Shown here: positions 21,001-32,391 of the stretch, piece by piece
How positions within the stretch are numbered: the first letter of the stretch is position 1
How the letters are laid out: the number at the start of each line of letters is the position of its first letter
Origin: Ottelia alismoides
Taxonomy: Eukaryota; Streptophyta; Magnoliopsida; Alismatales; Hydrocharitaceae
Reading direction: 5' to 3'
NCBI GenBank assembly: GCA_037367405.1
Contig: JAZKJV010007260.1
Location: 62,001-126,000 of the forward strand
Length of the DNA: 64,000 bases
Made by a program: the position numbers and the translations under genes
The notes under the pieces: model-generated
Told to the model about the DNA's origin: nothing
What the model saw: the letters and a program-made list of their open reading frames with translations, nothing else
Databases searched by the model: none

Positions 21001-24000
21001 ACCAATCAATGCCTTTGCTTGGAATTTGAAGCAAGTTTTTTCTCGGTTATTTCAAGGATAAAGAAATAACTCCAATTGCTACAAAACTTATCAATTGTCA
21101 TTTTATTGAAGGAAGCCTCTTTCAGCAGTAGACATTTGGACCTCTGAATTGAAGTTTTCCTCTCATTTCGATTGAATTTGGATTGTAGGTTGAGTATAAA
21201 TAAGATCAGCTCAATATTCTTTTTAAAGGGAAAACATGCAACATCGAGGACACACCCACCCAAAAACTTCTATATGTGCATATTGTCGAAGCAAAATTAT
21301 GGTAGTGTTAGGGGTGTGATGTTGAGTATTTTAGAAGATGCAATATTTGGGATGTTGAGCATGTTAAAAGAGAGTGAGGAAGGCCCAAGAAGTGTTGGAA
21401 TGAGACTATTCGAAGAATCTTAGTTATTTGGGTCTAAACCCTAATGACCCAAAATAAATCCGAATGGAGGCAAAGAATCCATATAGCCGACCCTACTTAA
21501 CGTGGGACAAGGCTTTGTTGCTATTGTTGCTGTTGTTAGGGTGCATCAGCTCAATAATACTGTGGGTCTATGTCGGAAGCTACAGAGGTATTGTGGTGTC
21601 GAAGCAATATTTCAGTGTTGTATAGTATTTGCTTTTGAGGTTCTTCATGTAGTTATTCAATGTTTATAGGGGATTCTGAATAAAATACCATACTAATAAG
21701 TCAGGGAATTGGGGCTTTAATTATAAATACAAGTTTTTTGACTCATGTCCCTGTAATTTTGATATATAGTCGCACCCTGAAACTTACTGAGTGAAATGTC
21801 AGATTTATTATCAACTGCTTGTGGCTTATAAGTGCTTAGAGTGGTCCATGTAAGATCCATTTAAATATTGTATCTTTCCAGGAAATGGCTCTTCCTAAAA
21901 GTAAATATGAAGAAGATGTTTACATTAACAACCACACGACTGTCTGGGGGTCATGGTGGAAGGATTTCCAATGGGGCTACAGATGTTGCAAGCAGACAAT
22001 CCGTAATAGCTACTGCACTGGGGCTGCTGGAATTGAGGCTGCTGAATCTGCGGCAGATCTGATGAAGGCCAATATAGCCCGCAAGGAAGCAACTGAAGGT
22101 TAGTGAGTAGTTTTAAATATTAATTATACTTGGTGATCTTCAACTTCAAAATTCCTTGCTCTCTATTTTATTGAATAACTTATAAACAAAGGCCCCTTAA
22201 CTTTGATCTAAATACATGCACTAGCTGCACATAAACAATTCACGATTTCTGTTGATTGGAATCATGTGGTCGGTTATTTTCCAAGGACGACCATTTAGAT
22301 TTTATGAAGGAAATACATAAAGAGTTTGCATCCTGAAATAATTGCTTGTCGGGGTTTACGACGAGTAGGAAGTACTATATTGGCTTATTTTGTTTTGAGC
22401 TAAAGATTGTATGAAGGAGGAGAGGAATCTCATGTAGTGGCACTGTTAATGCCCAAAAAGGGATTTTTACCCAGCAGACCCTAGAAACTTTGCAAATTAC
22501 CTCTACGACCTTTGAAACATCCTAATTCCTCCCTCAACCCTGTAAACTTGCTAACCCTTACCATATAAACCATGTGGTTAACCTCCATCTATTTACCCAT
22601 TAAAAGTAACCGGATTCCGTTACACTCTTTGATTTTATGCCTATTTTATTTATCGAATTTACGTTAACTGCCACTCCCTCTCACCTTCATCCATCTCTCC
22701 ACCACTCAGCACCAACCATCTCGTCGACCTCCATCGTCGTCGGCGCTTCACCCTCCTCCCAACACTCGACGCACTGCTCCGAGCTGACCTGCACCAACCC
22801 CAGGTCACCCCCCCCCCCCCGCGCAACCTTGCCGTCGCTCCGAGCAGCCTCTCGCAGCCGCAACACCCTCCCGCTCCGAGCCCTCCCGCAGTCGCAGCAG
22901 CGCCCTCCCGGCGCATCACCCTCCCGCTCCGAGCCCTCCCTGCACCCACCCCAACTCGCGCCCCCCCTCCCGCTCGACCCCCCCTGCACCTGGCGCAGCA
23001 CCCTCCCGCAACCCCCTCCTGCTCCGAGCAGCCGAACCCCCCTCCCCCTATTGCGCGTGCGACCCGTCGACGATGGAACCCCCCCTCCCCCCCACCCCAC
23101 CGACGATTGGAGGCCCCCCCTCACCGCGCGCGCGATGGAGCCCCCCCTCCCCCCACCCGCCGACCATGGAGGACCCGCGCCCCCTACTGCTGTTACCCCC
23201 CCTGCCCCTGCCGCCGCCGCTTTGCCGCCCCGGCCACCGCTGTTGCTTCGCCCCCCCGCGCGATGGAGAGCCCCCCACCCCCCGCGCGATGGAGAGCCCC
23301 GCGTCCCCCACCGACGATGGAGGCCCTCCCACCTGCAGCCGCTGCTTCGGCCCTATTTTCTTTCCTATTCTTTTTTTTATATTTTAGCTAATCCTAGCCG
23401 TTGGATTGTAAAGTGGTTAGGTTAACTCAAGATTAACCCAAGTAACTGACTCAAATATAGTTAAAATTGACGGCAGGGTTTGTTGGGTAAGACGGAGCAA
23501 GTTTATAGGGTTGAGGGAGGAATTAGGATGTTTCAAAGGTCGTAGAGGTAATTTGCAAAGTTCTTAGGGTCTATTGGTTAAAAATCCCAAAAATGATTGG
23601 TTCTGTCAGTCCAATAACTATTTAGTTCCGAAAATAAAAGGGAAGGTCTGTTTTGATCCTCCCGAGAGAGTTAAGAAATTATGTGTACCTTTCAAAGCTC
23701 ATAATGTATTTGAGTTTTTTTAGTACTAAACCCTGGTCATTTTTAGTGGGAGCCATTGCTTTTATCACTAGACCATTAGGGGGGTTCTATAATGTGTTTG
23801 AGATTAAGGACAAGGATTACTGATTTTTCTGAAAGTGACTGAGCATTCTCTCTTAATTCACCCTACATGACAAAATACTTAACTTCAGCTAGAATTGTTG
23901 TGTTATGCATTTTTACTTTACAAGTCACTTATTTTGCTTAAACATGAGAAAGGGGTTGGTTCTGGTAGGGACAATTAGAACTTTATCTTTTCACAAAAAA

Positions 24001-24469
24001 CCTGTTAAGATGTACCTCTTGCTTCTGAGTGCAATTTTTTTCTTTCTTGGCAGAGAAGCCGGCTCCGAAGGAAGAAAAGCAGCTAGCCACCTGGGGTACT
24101 GATGTCCCTGAGGACTTGGTACTTGACCAAAACAGACTTGCAGAAGCTCTAAAGAAGGTTAGTATGCACTATCATCTTTTGATCGTCGTCCAAGCAACAT
24201 CCACTGCGTGCTTACATTTGCCTTTATGTCTCAGGAGGATGAAAGGAAGAAAGAGGAGAGAGACGAAAGAAAGAGAAAGTACAACGTCAGATGGAGTGAT
24301 GAAGTATGCAGTTCTGGAGTTCCTTGTGATTTTTTTATTGGACTAGGTATTTACCATCTAATGAGATTGTCCTTGTGTGCTTTACATCTAGGTCACTGCT
24401 GAAGACATGGAAGCATACAGGATGAAAAGGGTTCATCATGACGATCCAATGAAGGAATTTCTCCATTGA
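15047..24469 (+). CDS. SLU7: Pre-mRNA splicing factor SLU7, complete, 10 exons
   Basis: Exons: 15047-15062, 15258-15421, 15516-15628, 17234-17653, 17748-17883, 17971-18270, 21882-22098, 24054-24157, 24235-24303, 24392-24469. All introns are GT-AG and the frame is kept throughout, giving 538 aa, close to plant orthologues of about 535. SLU7 acts in the spliceosome at the second catalytic step and helps choose the 3' splice site. Seen: N-terminal [20 protein letters not shown], then a CCHC zinc knuckle C96-X2-C99-X4-H104-X4-C109 followed by [11 protein letters not shown], an acidic run near residues 194-203, the conserved [15 protein letters not shown] block in exon 7, and a basic C-terminus ([13 protein letters not shown] in exons 9-10). 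Intron 3 interrupts the zinc knuckle between its first two Cys. Introns 3, 6 and 7 are 1.6, 3.6 and 2.0 kb; 6 and 7 are TE-filled. The ATG is preceded by a UTR-like CT tract and gives the family N-terminus. Confidence 0.97.
15629..17233 (+). other. SLU7 intron 3
   Basis: Donor AA/GTACGC and acceptor TTACAG. Stop-rich with poly-T patches; no recognisable transposon or gene inside. An open frame at 16701-17033 has no family resemblance that I recognise. Retention of this intron would end the protein soon after residue 97, before the second zinc-knuckle Cys. Confidence 0.75.
19832..19925 (+). mobile_element. LINE reverse-transcriptase zinc-finger fragment, copy 1
   Basis: Contains AGAGCGACATTGTTTGTCCC and CCTTTTCCAGGGAG, then runs into the tandem repeat. 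It is a second, diverged copy of the block at 20597-20705 and translates to the same C-P-L-C-D zf-RVT theme. Confidence 0.6.
19926..20125. repeat. ~43-bp tandem repeat (ATCCATTGGATCGA type)
   Basis: About four and a half imperfect units of 43 bp, each containing two ATTGGATCGA-like half-units (GATATCCATTGGATCGACGT followed by GTATCTCCATTGGATCGAGG). The unit appears to be an expansion of the end of the neighbouring LINE fragment, because the 20597-20705 copy carries a single GATATTCATTGGATCGGCATG. Units are contiguous with no spacers. Confidence 0.85.
20134..20356. mobile_element. ATTTCGG-rich MITE-like element, copy 1
   Basis: Dense short palindromic words of the type TTTCGGTCGAAATT and GAATTTCGG, ending in AATATTTAAGGCCTT. 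The same words and the same AAGGCCTTAAAT end occur, inverted, at 54318-54540, and a shorter relative sits at 51742-51895. No coding capacity and no clear target duplication. Confidence 0.65.
20462..20732 (+). mobile_element. LINE reverse-transcriptase zinc-finger fragment, copy 2
   Basis: The open frame 20467-20733 reads [18 protein letters not shown] and then [14 protein letters not shown], two tandem copies of the CPLC...H zinc-binding motif found at the C-terminus of plant L1 reverse transcriptases (zf-RVT). It is a short LINE fragment within SLU7 intron 6 and is not part of the SLU7 protein. Confidence 0.65.
21340..21540 (+). mobile_element. RTE-type LINE 3' end
   Basis: From TTTGGGATGTTGAGCATG onward this aligns with the end of the RTE element at 43662-44905 (shared CCCAAGAAGTGTTGGAA, GAATGGAGGC.AAGAATCCAT, AGCCGACCCTACTTAA) and finishes with the same TTG-rich tail, GGCTTTGTTGCTATTGTTGC. 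It is a severely 5'-truncated copy that sits about 340 bp before SLU7 exon 7. Confidence 0.85.
22460..23588. mobile_element. Long-TIR DNA element with a C-rich cargo in SLU7 intron 7
   Basis: Terminal inverted repeats of about 95 bp: 22460-22555 (GGGATTTTTACCCAGCAGAC, then AACTTTGCAAATTACCTCTA, then ACATCCTAATTCCTCCCTCA) against 23494-23588 in reverse complement. The interior (about 22640-23390) is extremely C-rich on the plus strand and has long Pro/Arg-rich open frames on several frames and both strands (for example 22637-23425, 262 aa), none resembling a known protein. The structure fits a Mutator-like element carrying foreign GC-rich sequence. The flanks are A-rich (AAAAA on both sides), so a 9-bp target duplication cannot be proved. 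Confidence 0.75.
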
Positions 24470-26342
24470 GTATAAGTTATCAACAGGTTTGTTGGGATGA
24501 GAGAACCTAATCGAGAATTCCGACATGTGTGTTTGATAGCATGCCTATGAGTGTCATGATGGGCTAACGGTTCTTTGAATGTAAATAAGGATTGCATTTC
24601 ATCTACTCTGGTAGTTGATTGTTGTTATCTGGCAACTATCACTGAGTTTTTTATACTACCTTTATACTTGGTTCTCGGGTCGTTTGTTCTAATCAATTTG
24701 AAGTTCCTGCATTCAGCTGATGGTCGAAGGCTTATCATGCTTGCACATAAGAAAGGCATTTCTTTCTCCAACTGAAGCTTCATAGCCACGTCGAGGAAGA
24801 ATTGTTGCTGTGCTTCATCAGGGATCGGTTTTCCGTCACCACCTCGGCATAGATTGTGCTTCAAGCAAGCAAAAGATTGGATGGCATGATGCATCTGTTA
24901 ACGAAAAAGCATGCGAATATCAGACAGTGAACTACCTTTCTTCTTGTGATGGTATATACACGTGATGTTAATGTCTTCGGTATGGGCATCTTGTCTTGTA
25001 TGGTGTAAATACCCTTAGTTCCGTAGTTGCTTGACTAAGAACAATGAGATTAATGCCATGCCAAAGCTTCAAATCCAAAATGTAATTTTTTATATTGATT
25101 GAACAAATACTTTCTTAAATTCGTCCATTACTTCTGTGTTCCTTTGCATTGTGTGTGGAAATAGAACTTGTCCATGCTAGAAACCCTGCAAGTAGAAAAT
25201 GCAAACATGGATGAGGGAGCCAGGGAGATGTCTGGCATAGTTTTAGGCTTTTAGCTTTTCCTTCTTCTGAAACCCGATGAGACTTTGGCTTTATGAGCTA
25301 AACTAAATAAATAGTCCAATTGTCTCAAATATATAGTTTTTATTCACTATTATATATACATTGGGTTAAATGGGACTGCTGCTGCCCTGAGGAGAGTTAA
25401 CTTGGCCTCCTTGTCTTTTTTCTCATTTTTTTAAATTTTTTTAAATTGCTTTCGTGGATTTTCATCAATATATTCCTATATTATGTCATTCAAGTTTCAT
25501 GTGAAATAGAGATTTCTATGGCCTCCATCTAGACGTGATCGATTTCGGCAATTTTGTTACCGTTAAAAAATGATTATCTGGATGGAGGTCGTATGAGTTT
25601 CTGTTTCGCACGAAACTTGAATAATATAATATATGGATATAGTGATGAAACTCCACGGAAGTGTTTTCCAAAAAAAAATGGAAAAAATGAGATGAGAAGT
25701 TAAGTTAGCTCCCTCAAGGGGGTCACCTCCATTTAACCCATATATTTTATATAACTCGTCCACGTAACAACGAAATTCGAATTCCCATGAAGTAATGACC
25801 AACAAGAAAGATTTCCTCTACTTTGTATTTTGTTAGTTATTTCAAGTGTGGAGCATGCCTTTTTTGTGTTTGCTAGGCACTGAACTTGGTTTACCTTGAT
25901 TTCTTTCTTAAACCAATGATTTCTTTCTTTCTTTTTATTCGTTCATCCCCTGTAGAATGGTTGAAATCATCTTGTGTAAGATTATTTCGCTCACCCTCTC
26001 CCCTGGTCTTGCTCATCTTGATATGTTGTAATTTTGATTAAGATATTTTCCCATGAATGAATTGACAACTAATATGACCATCCACATCACTTACATGCAA
26101 ATTGCAGACATTGTTATGTCACATGTATCATGCCACGATAAGCAATTAACACAATGTCTTATAATTATAGTAAAAATATTTTAGCAGACTTTGTAATTTT
26201 ATAGTCAGATATTGATTTTTTTCTATGTTCATGTCAAGAATCAAACATGTATTGCATGATATAAGTGTTTATGGTTGTGTGATGAATATATTCTAAATTT
26301 ATGGCATGATTTTGAACCAACATAAGGAGTAACTCCATATAC
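24470..26342. other. SLU7 3' flank / intergenic
   Basis: Includes the SLU7 3' UTR (length not determinable). Apart from the fold-back element at 25350-25754, no gene or RNA is seen. Several AATAAA/AATGAA-like words occur but none is decisive. Confidence 0.6.
25350..25754. mobile_element. Fold-back MITE-like element
   Basis: The left arm, about 25350-25540, and right arm, about 25570-25754, are imperfect reverse complements over roughly 180 bp. Paired landmarks are CATTGGGTTAAATGG with CCATTTAACCCAT, CGTGGATTTTCATCA with its partner TGATGAAACTCCACG, TTCAAGTTTC with GAAACTTGAA, and GGCCTCCATC with GATGGAGGTC. No coding capacity. Target duplication not evident (TA-rich flanks would fit a TA-type insertion). 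Confidence 0.8.
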
Positions 26343-26365
26343 TAACACTACAAGAAAAAGCGTTA

Positions 26366-26634
26366 ATGGCGAGCACATGTGTACTAGGGTTGGGCGAGCA
26401 CATGTGCTTGCCTCGATAGTAGCGAGCGTCGGGCGAACACGCACCCTCGCCAGGTCCGTCGCCCAGTCGAATTCTGGATTGATTTTAGTGTGGCGGCTTT
26501 TCGAATTAGCGGGTGAGCACTCGGCTAACACAGGTGGTCGCCCGTTAAAACTTTTTAGGTCGCAGTTCATGGATCGTCTTTAATTTCGGGCGAGCACTTG
26601 GGCCAACACTGGGCGAGCACATTATGTGCTCTCC
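26366..26634. repeat. Left subterminal repeats of the CACTA element
   Basis: At least six copies in about 270 bp of GGCGAGCACATG-like words and their complements (for example GCGAGCACATGTGTAC, GGGCGAGCACATGTGC, GGGCGAGCACTTGGGC, GGGCGAGCACATTATGTG). Confidence 0.88.
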
Positions 26635-28531
26635 TGTGTCTGTAAACAGAACGATCCAAGTCCTTTCTTTCTCATTCTACCCCCAACCCATCCCCAAATC
26701 CTTGCTCCGGTGATCATTGCTCTTCCTTCCTTGCCTCCGGCGACCATCGTTTGGGTCATTCATCCAAGCACGCATCTTCCCTTAGATATCACTTCATCCT
26801 TTCTCTCATTTTTAACATTCCATTCCATATCATTCATGTTTGGATGTTTTAGGGTTTCCATATTGTTGATATATTATTCATTATTTTATATATTTTGAAT
26901 GCTTGAACATGTTGTTTATCCTCCATATGATTTGATTTATATCTATTTGTTGTTAGATTCGATGATGGTTGTCTAGTATAGATGGAGATCCATATGCATG
27001 TTAGGTGTATGATGAAATGACACAATTAGTGGTATGAATAAATGTGAATAATAAACTAGAATACTAGATACCAGTGTTACTTTTATACTTGTTAGCATAC
27101 ACTGTTGACGATTTATAATGACTATAAAAGATCGGAATATCATGCCATGATAGTGTACTATTGTGCTTAAATAACATGAGGTATAACTTGTTAATATGAG
27201 GATATATCTTGGACAACGATAACATATAATGTGAATAATGTTATTCTTGACTTGGATTACATTATTTAGCAAATTAGTATTAGTTTACTTGAAAACTCTT
27301 TATTGTAAGTCTATTTAAGCCTCTATGCAAACAAATATCCTCATATAGAGTGTAGATATGGGGGAGAGATGGATAGAGTATGTGAAGGTATGATGAAGAG
27401 ATATATGGAGAGAGGGGTGTATATATGCATTGAGGGGGGTTGTTAGATGAGGGAGTGTGGTAGACAATTTAAACATAATAAATTCCCTATGCAATTATAC
27501 AAAGAAAAAAATTATTTGATTCAATTATTCAGTATGAAGAATTTAGTTCCATTATAAAATTATACAATACCACTAATTTCAAAAATGACTATGAATACTT
27601 TAAATGTAACTTTAAATGAAACTAATATAGAGACTACTAATTATGCTGGAAATACAATTTATTAGTTATTTTAAAGAAATAAAAGTTCATAACACTCAAT
27701 TTTATTTTAGCAAGTTGTTAATAAGCATAGCATTTTTTATAAATCCTAAAATTATATATTAAATTAATTTAAGTACATATTAAAATATATTAGAATATGA
27801 ATTAAATTTATAATAAAACCATAGAAACGAGGGTTGTGTATTGTGTGTATATGTAAGTATGGTTTCCGTCTATTAGGTAAGGAGAATATATATGTGGGTT
27901 TCCTTCAATTATATTAAATTAATTTAAGTAATAAAAGTACTTTTTTTAAATTTAATTAAATAGAGGGATATTCTTCCATTATATAAGTTTGCAATACTTC
28001 TAATTAATGCCAAAAATGATTAAGAACTATTAAAAATTATTAAATAATAATCTTTTATAGATATATTTATATTTTACAATGGAAATAATAGTAGTATGTA
28101 ACATTAAATTTAAAAATTATGAAGATTCTTTTTAATCTTGAAGTGTAAAATATCTTCAATCTATTTAAATAAATCGTAAAACACAATGAATTTATTAATT
28201 ATTTTTATTTAAGTAAATACTAAAAAATATTAGAATATGAAATAATAATAAGTTGCATAAATAAATTTTACATTAAAGTACTAAAAATGGTAATTCCTCG
28301 TAAAAACTTTTAATTAATTTTTTTTGATAAATATTAAAATATATTGAAATATTAAAATAAGATGAAAATTGATTTTTGACTATTATGAAATAATGTTTAT
28401 TTAATGAGGCAATGCGCCTCTTATTTTTTCCAGCTAAATAGCCCTCTCGTGATTATTTATCACATTAAAGTTTAACTAATGTGGACCAATTTTCCACATT
28501 AGTTTGTAGTTAGATAGGTAATAAGGTAAAG

Positions 28532-31230
28532 TTGTTAAATGGCTATGAAATCGCACAAAATAATACACACATAGTGCGCCCCTCCACACCTGGTGGTACG
28601 CGGCTCTGCACAATGGGAGGCGTGTGCAATACATTTGAAGATTTCATCACTTTCAACGTGTTATATTTTTATTTTTTTCAAAAACTATTAGACTCACTTC
28701 GGGATGAGATATCCTTGTCCAATGGTTGTGGAGTTTTATGTGTGCAGACAGAAGATTTTTTTTGCAGGTACGTTCCTAATAATATAACATTAATACTTTA
28801 TTAGGCACAATATTAGGATCACATAGATCTATATTCCAACTGTAAACTGGCCAAATTTATGTAAATGCTCGGCTAAAATAAATGTATATACTACGGGTAT
28901 CTTGAAGTTCTCATATGTAGCATGTACATACGAGAGATTCAAGATATCCGTATAATATGACATTTATGTCAGCTTTCCTTAATTCGGAGGTCTCGAATTG
29001 GGAGAGTCTTTAAAGATTCAATAATTGAATTAAGACCATCATCACTACATGTATGTTAGAGTTTATATCTGGGCTAGTTTTCAGCAATACAACCATGTTC
29101 CTCTTCGGTATACCAAATTAATCTTAATATACTTTAATTATTGTTACTTTCTCAACAATTTTAAAGGCTATCAAGCTTAATTTATGGGGTATATTAAAGG
29201 AGTGTGTGGTTATGTTGCTGAAATTTGCTCAGATATAAACTCGCTTCTACATATTAGTGGATCATGATGTAAAAAGTACTAATGTAATTGAAGATGTGGA
29301 TGATATAAACGAGGATTTGTCTACGGAGGACAGTAATGATGAAAATAATGATGTTTCACATTATTCAAACAATGGAGATTAAGATACAAACTTTGGTAAA
29401 AATATAAATCGCAATTTTTAACTTAAATATCCATATTTATTTATAGATATGGATAGTTTTGGATTGAGGTTCACACAGATCTTAGAGATCTGGTCAATTG
29501 TCCACTTCTTAGTCCCCCTCACCTTCAACCTCGTCAGCTTTTTCAAGACCTGTTTCAGATGAGATGCGCCAGCTTATGGCGTATTATCAGTCTTTTGGTG
29601 TTCCTCCACCTCTATCATATGGAGGTTTTTTCGACAATCCATCTTCTTCATAGGTTCATGAGCCCTGCCCTATACCGAATCCAGCACGACCTTCTATGGA
29701 TTTGGCTTCTCTATCTTCTGCACATCAGAGCGTAGACGCATATGTGAATGTGTCGTCGGCAGGAGGTCACTGCTCTGATTCCTGCCTGTTTTTTTAGATT
29801 TCAGCTAAGGAGAGGTAAATATCATTTGTAAATTATATTTTATTAAATATTTCATCCATGTAGGTATATAATCTGATTCTCATTTTATGCAGGGATTTTC
29901 TGAATAACAAGAAGGTTACTAAATAAATAAATAACAAATATTATCAAGGCGCATATGACATGCATAAAGTTCCGATGGTATTGCATTCCCACCGTTGAAC
30001 ATGAGAGGTTGTTTGACTTATTTTTGGTAAAAATTTTAAACTCAAAAGTTAATATATTATCATTATTATTATATATTCATCTACCTAACATATTTCTGAA
30101 CTTTTTCAGGGTACATATCAAGGCGCACACGACATGCATAGAGTTCCGATGGTGTTGCTCCTGATTTAGGGAAGGAGTCATACTATCAAAATGTTACCCT
30201 TACGATGGAGAAAAGAATGAACCACACAATTTTTAAGGCTAAAAGTGACTCACATAGAAAGACATGCTTGGAGGAGATGGAATTTGAGGAGATGAAGAGA
30301 TTCCCCATGACTTGATGCACCGACGGAGCTGTATTTATTTTTTTACATTGGTTAAATATAAAATTTTTAATTTTATCTAGTTTTTATAATAATTTTTTGA
30401 TGGTGGATTGGTTTTTATGATTCTTTTGGTTCTGATGCTGAGTTTAGGGTGACGTCGGTAGCGGGTAGAGCGAACCGCTAGAAGTAAAAGATTAGATAGA
30501 CAAGTGGCTCTAAAAGCCACAATTAAATTCAGTCTAATGTATATTTAAATAATATTATATAAAAATTTAAATGTTGATTTTTGACATATGCATTATCTAT
30601 TTATTGTATATATTTTTATTTATCTGTTGCTAAATGGAAAGGGAATCACCTGTTGATGAATGGTGGATTCAAAAAAATATGTTGATGAATGGTGGGCTAA
30701 GACACATAGGCGAGGGGAAGATGGTGATTCTCAGTGGTCTGCTCCTGAGGCGCGGGAAGTGATGGTAAGTTTTTTTTTTGGTTTGTTGTAAGTGGTTAGC
30801 AAAACTATAAATTATATTAGATATTTAAGTTTTTTCCAAATTAATTTCAATTCAAGAACGATATATGACCCTCGATGTTGAATCTAAGGACCAACGATCA
30901 GCACCGATAAAACCTTATGGAAACAAACATAGTAGAATAAAATTTAAGCGATTAAATGATTATACACTACTATCTTTGTAGTTATAAAGTTTTGATTATA
31001 GATTTTGGATGAGAGGGATGTTGGTCTTGATAATCGGAAGCAGACGCTTAGTAATCTTCCTCCATATTATGTGGAAGAACATCAACACGTTTACTCTGCT
31101 TATGGACAACCATCATATTCGCAGCCTCAATCGTCACAACAACCATCACCATATATGGAGTCTCAGATGGCAACGATCGCGGAACAAATAACCAAGCTAC
31201 GAGGAAGATTTCGCTGCATACATGTAAGAA
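28532..31230 (+). pseudogene. CACTA-associated (Ptta/En/Spm-type) protein remnants
   Basis: Decayed plus-strand exons. About 29510-29800 gives a Ser/Pro-rich stretch (DEMRQLMAYYQSFGVPPP). About 30669-30762 reads DEWWAKTHRRGEDGDSQWSA, matching the 'TH..DG....A.E' pattern of plant En/Spm PF03004-type proteins. About 31002-31224 reads a Gln/Ser/Tyr-rich C-terminus with EEHQHVYSAYGQPSYSQPQS and MATIAEQITKLR. Exon boundaries with GT (for example after ATG at 30762) can be imagined, but stops and frameshifts lie between. No TNPD-type transposase was found. Confidence 0.5.
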
Positions 31231-31454
31231 TTAATATATATATGTAATCTAAGTATATACTAAGTAGTCATGTATCTTCTTTACTTGCTTATATATATAA
31301 ATAAATAATATTCCAATAGGTCACAAAGGCCACCGGTGCATCAAGAGGAGAATGAAAAAGAAGAATGAGACATGCAGTGATTTAGAGTAGGTATTATAGG
31401 TTCAACGATGCTTCAAAACTCGACGAACCTGTAAGTTTTTTCCCCAATTCTAGG

Positions 31455-31735
31455 ATGGGCGAGCACATTTGCTCTCCTACTGAAAGCACATGCGCTCGCC
31501 CATTACTCAACAAGCTCGGGTAACTGCGGATAAGGGCAAACACATGATTGAGCACTATGTGCTCGCCCGTTTTGACGGACGACGACTAAGAGTGCACGAG
31601 TGCTCGTACATATGGGCTTGCGTCTAGCTCTGTTGCATGCACATATTGGGAGAGCACATGCGCTCGCCCACTCCTTGGGAGTGCCCATTGTGATAACTCG
31701 ACGAGCGCTAGGTGCATAAATGTGCTCGTCGATCT
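31455..31735. repeat. Right subterminal repeats of the CACTA element
   Basis: Mirrors the left end: GGGCGAGCACATTTGCTC, CACATGCGCTCGCCCA, ACTATGTGCTCGCCCG, AGAGCACATGCGCTCGCC and AATGTGCTCGTCG, in both orientations, up to the terminal repeat. Confidence 0.88.
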
Positions 31736-32128
31736 TTTGTTTTTTGTAGTGTAATTATTTCTCTAAATCAGTAGTATATATGTGCATAGAAATAGAAACA
31801 ATATTCACTTCTTTGCATTCATATCCTACTAAGTTACATGCCATGTTTAAATGTACACAATAAGCATGTAATTATATGCAGTATATATACCCTAACATGC
31901 ACATAAAAAGTACAACATAAACACTAGCAATCGTGTAACAAGTATTGATTACTTGGAAACACCTACTAATATGTATAAACGAATAGATCATCATAACTAT
32001 GTAATAGCATGTTAAACCATGCATGTTGTGAATAAAAACATACCCATGTATAAGGAGGTCAACACCCTACTCTGAGTACTCTCGGTGTAAGAAAATACAA
32101 AAAAAACTAAAAAACCCTAAAAGATTAA

Positions 32129-32391
32129 AGGTTTTTATCAGTTGCGTTCCTTTGAGATTTTGTAATATCAGGTATACTTCTTTGTTTTTTAGAATATAAA
32201 TTGTGCCTTACCTTCATGCAAAATTCACAGCTCCGTCTTTCTGTTATCGTAAAGTATGGACATAACTGATATTACAAAAGAACAGAACTTTGAATTTTGC
32301 AAGAAAGTAGGGGCACAACTGCTATTCCAAAAGGGAAGGGCATGATTAATATTGCAATATCTCAAAGGGTCAGAACTGATAAAACCCCAAA
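32129..32391. mobile_element. Fold-back MITE-like element
   Basis: Arms of about 115 bp. The left has GGTTTTTATCAGTTGCG, CCTTTGAGATTTTGTAATAT and CATGCAAAATTCA. The right has the reverse complements ATATTGCAATATCTCAAAGG, CTGATAAAACCCC and TGAATTTTGCAAG. No coding capacity. Confidence 0.8.

Larger units (their letters stand above)
18271..21881 (+). other. SLU7 intron 6, TE-rich
   Basis: A 3.6-kb phase-0 intron (donor ATG/GTATGT, acceptor TTTCCAG). The first 1.5 kb shows nothing recognisable. From 19.8 kb it contains LINE zinc-finger fragments, a 43-bp tandem repeat, an ATTTCGG-rich element and an RTE 3' tail, each listed separately. Confidence 0.85.
26346..31751 (+). mobile_element. CACTA (En/Spm-like) DNA transposon, complete ends
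   Basis: The left end begins CACTACAAGAAAAA and the right end closes TTTTTTGTAGTG. The element is flanked by TAA at 26343-26345 and TAA at 31752-31754, the 3-bp target duplication typical of CACTA elements. The 5406-bp element has dense subterminal copies of GGGCGAGCACATG-type words in both orientations near each end, the expected transposase-binding zones. The AT-rich interior has decayed coding pieces only, so this copy is probably non-autonomous. Confidence 0.95.

Noticed and set aside
22637..23425. 262-aa Pro/Ser-rich open frame
   Set aside because: Lies inside an intron within a long-TIR element; it is open only because C-rich DNA lacks stops. No domain.
23738..23790. Possible tRNA A-box on the minus strand (TGGTCTAGTGATAAAAGC)
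   Set aside because: No matching B box at tRNA distance; too weak to call.
24575..24894. Short frames on both strands in the SLU7 3' flank
   Set aside because: No domain and no splice context; probably 3' UTR or flank.
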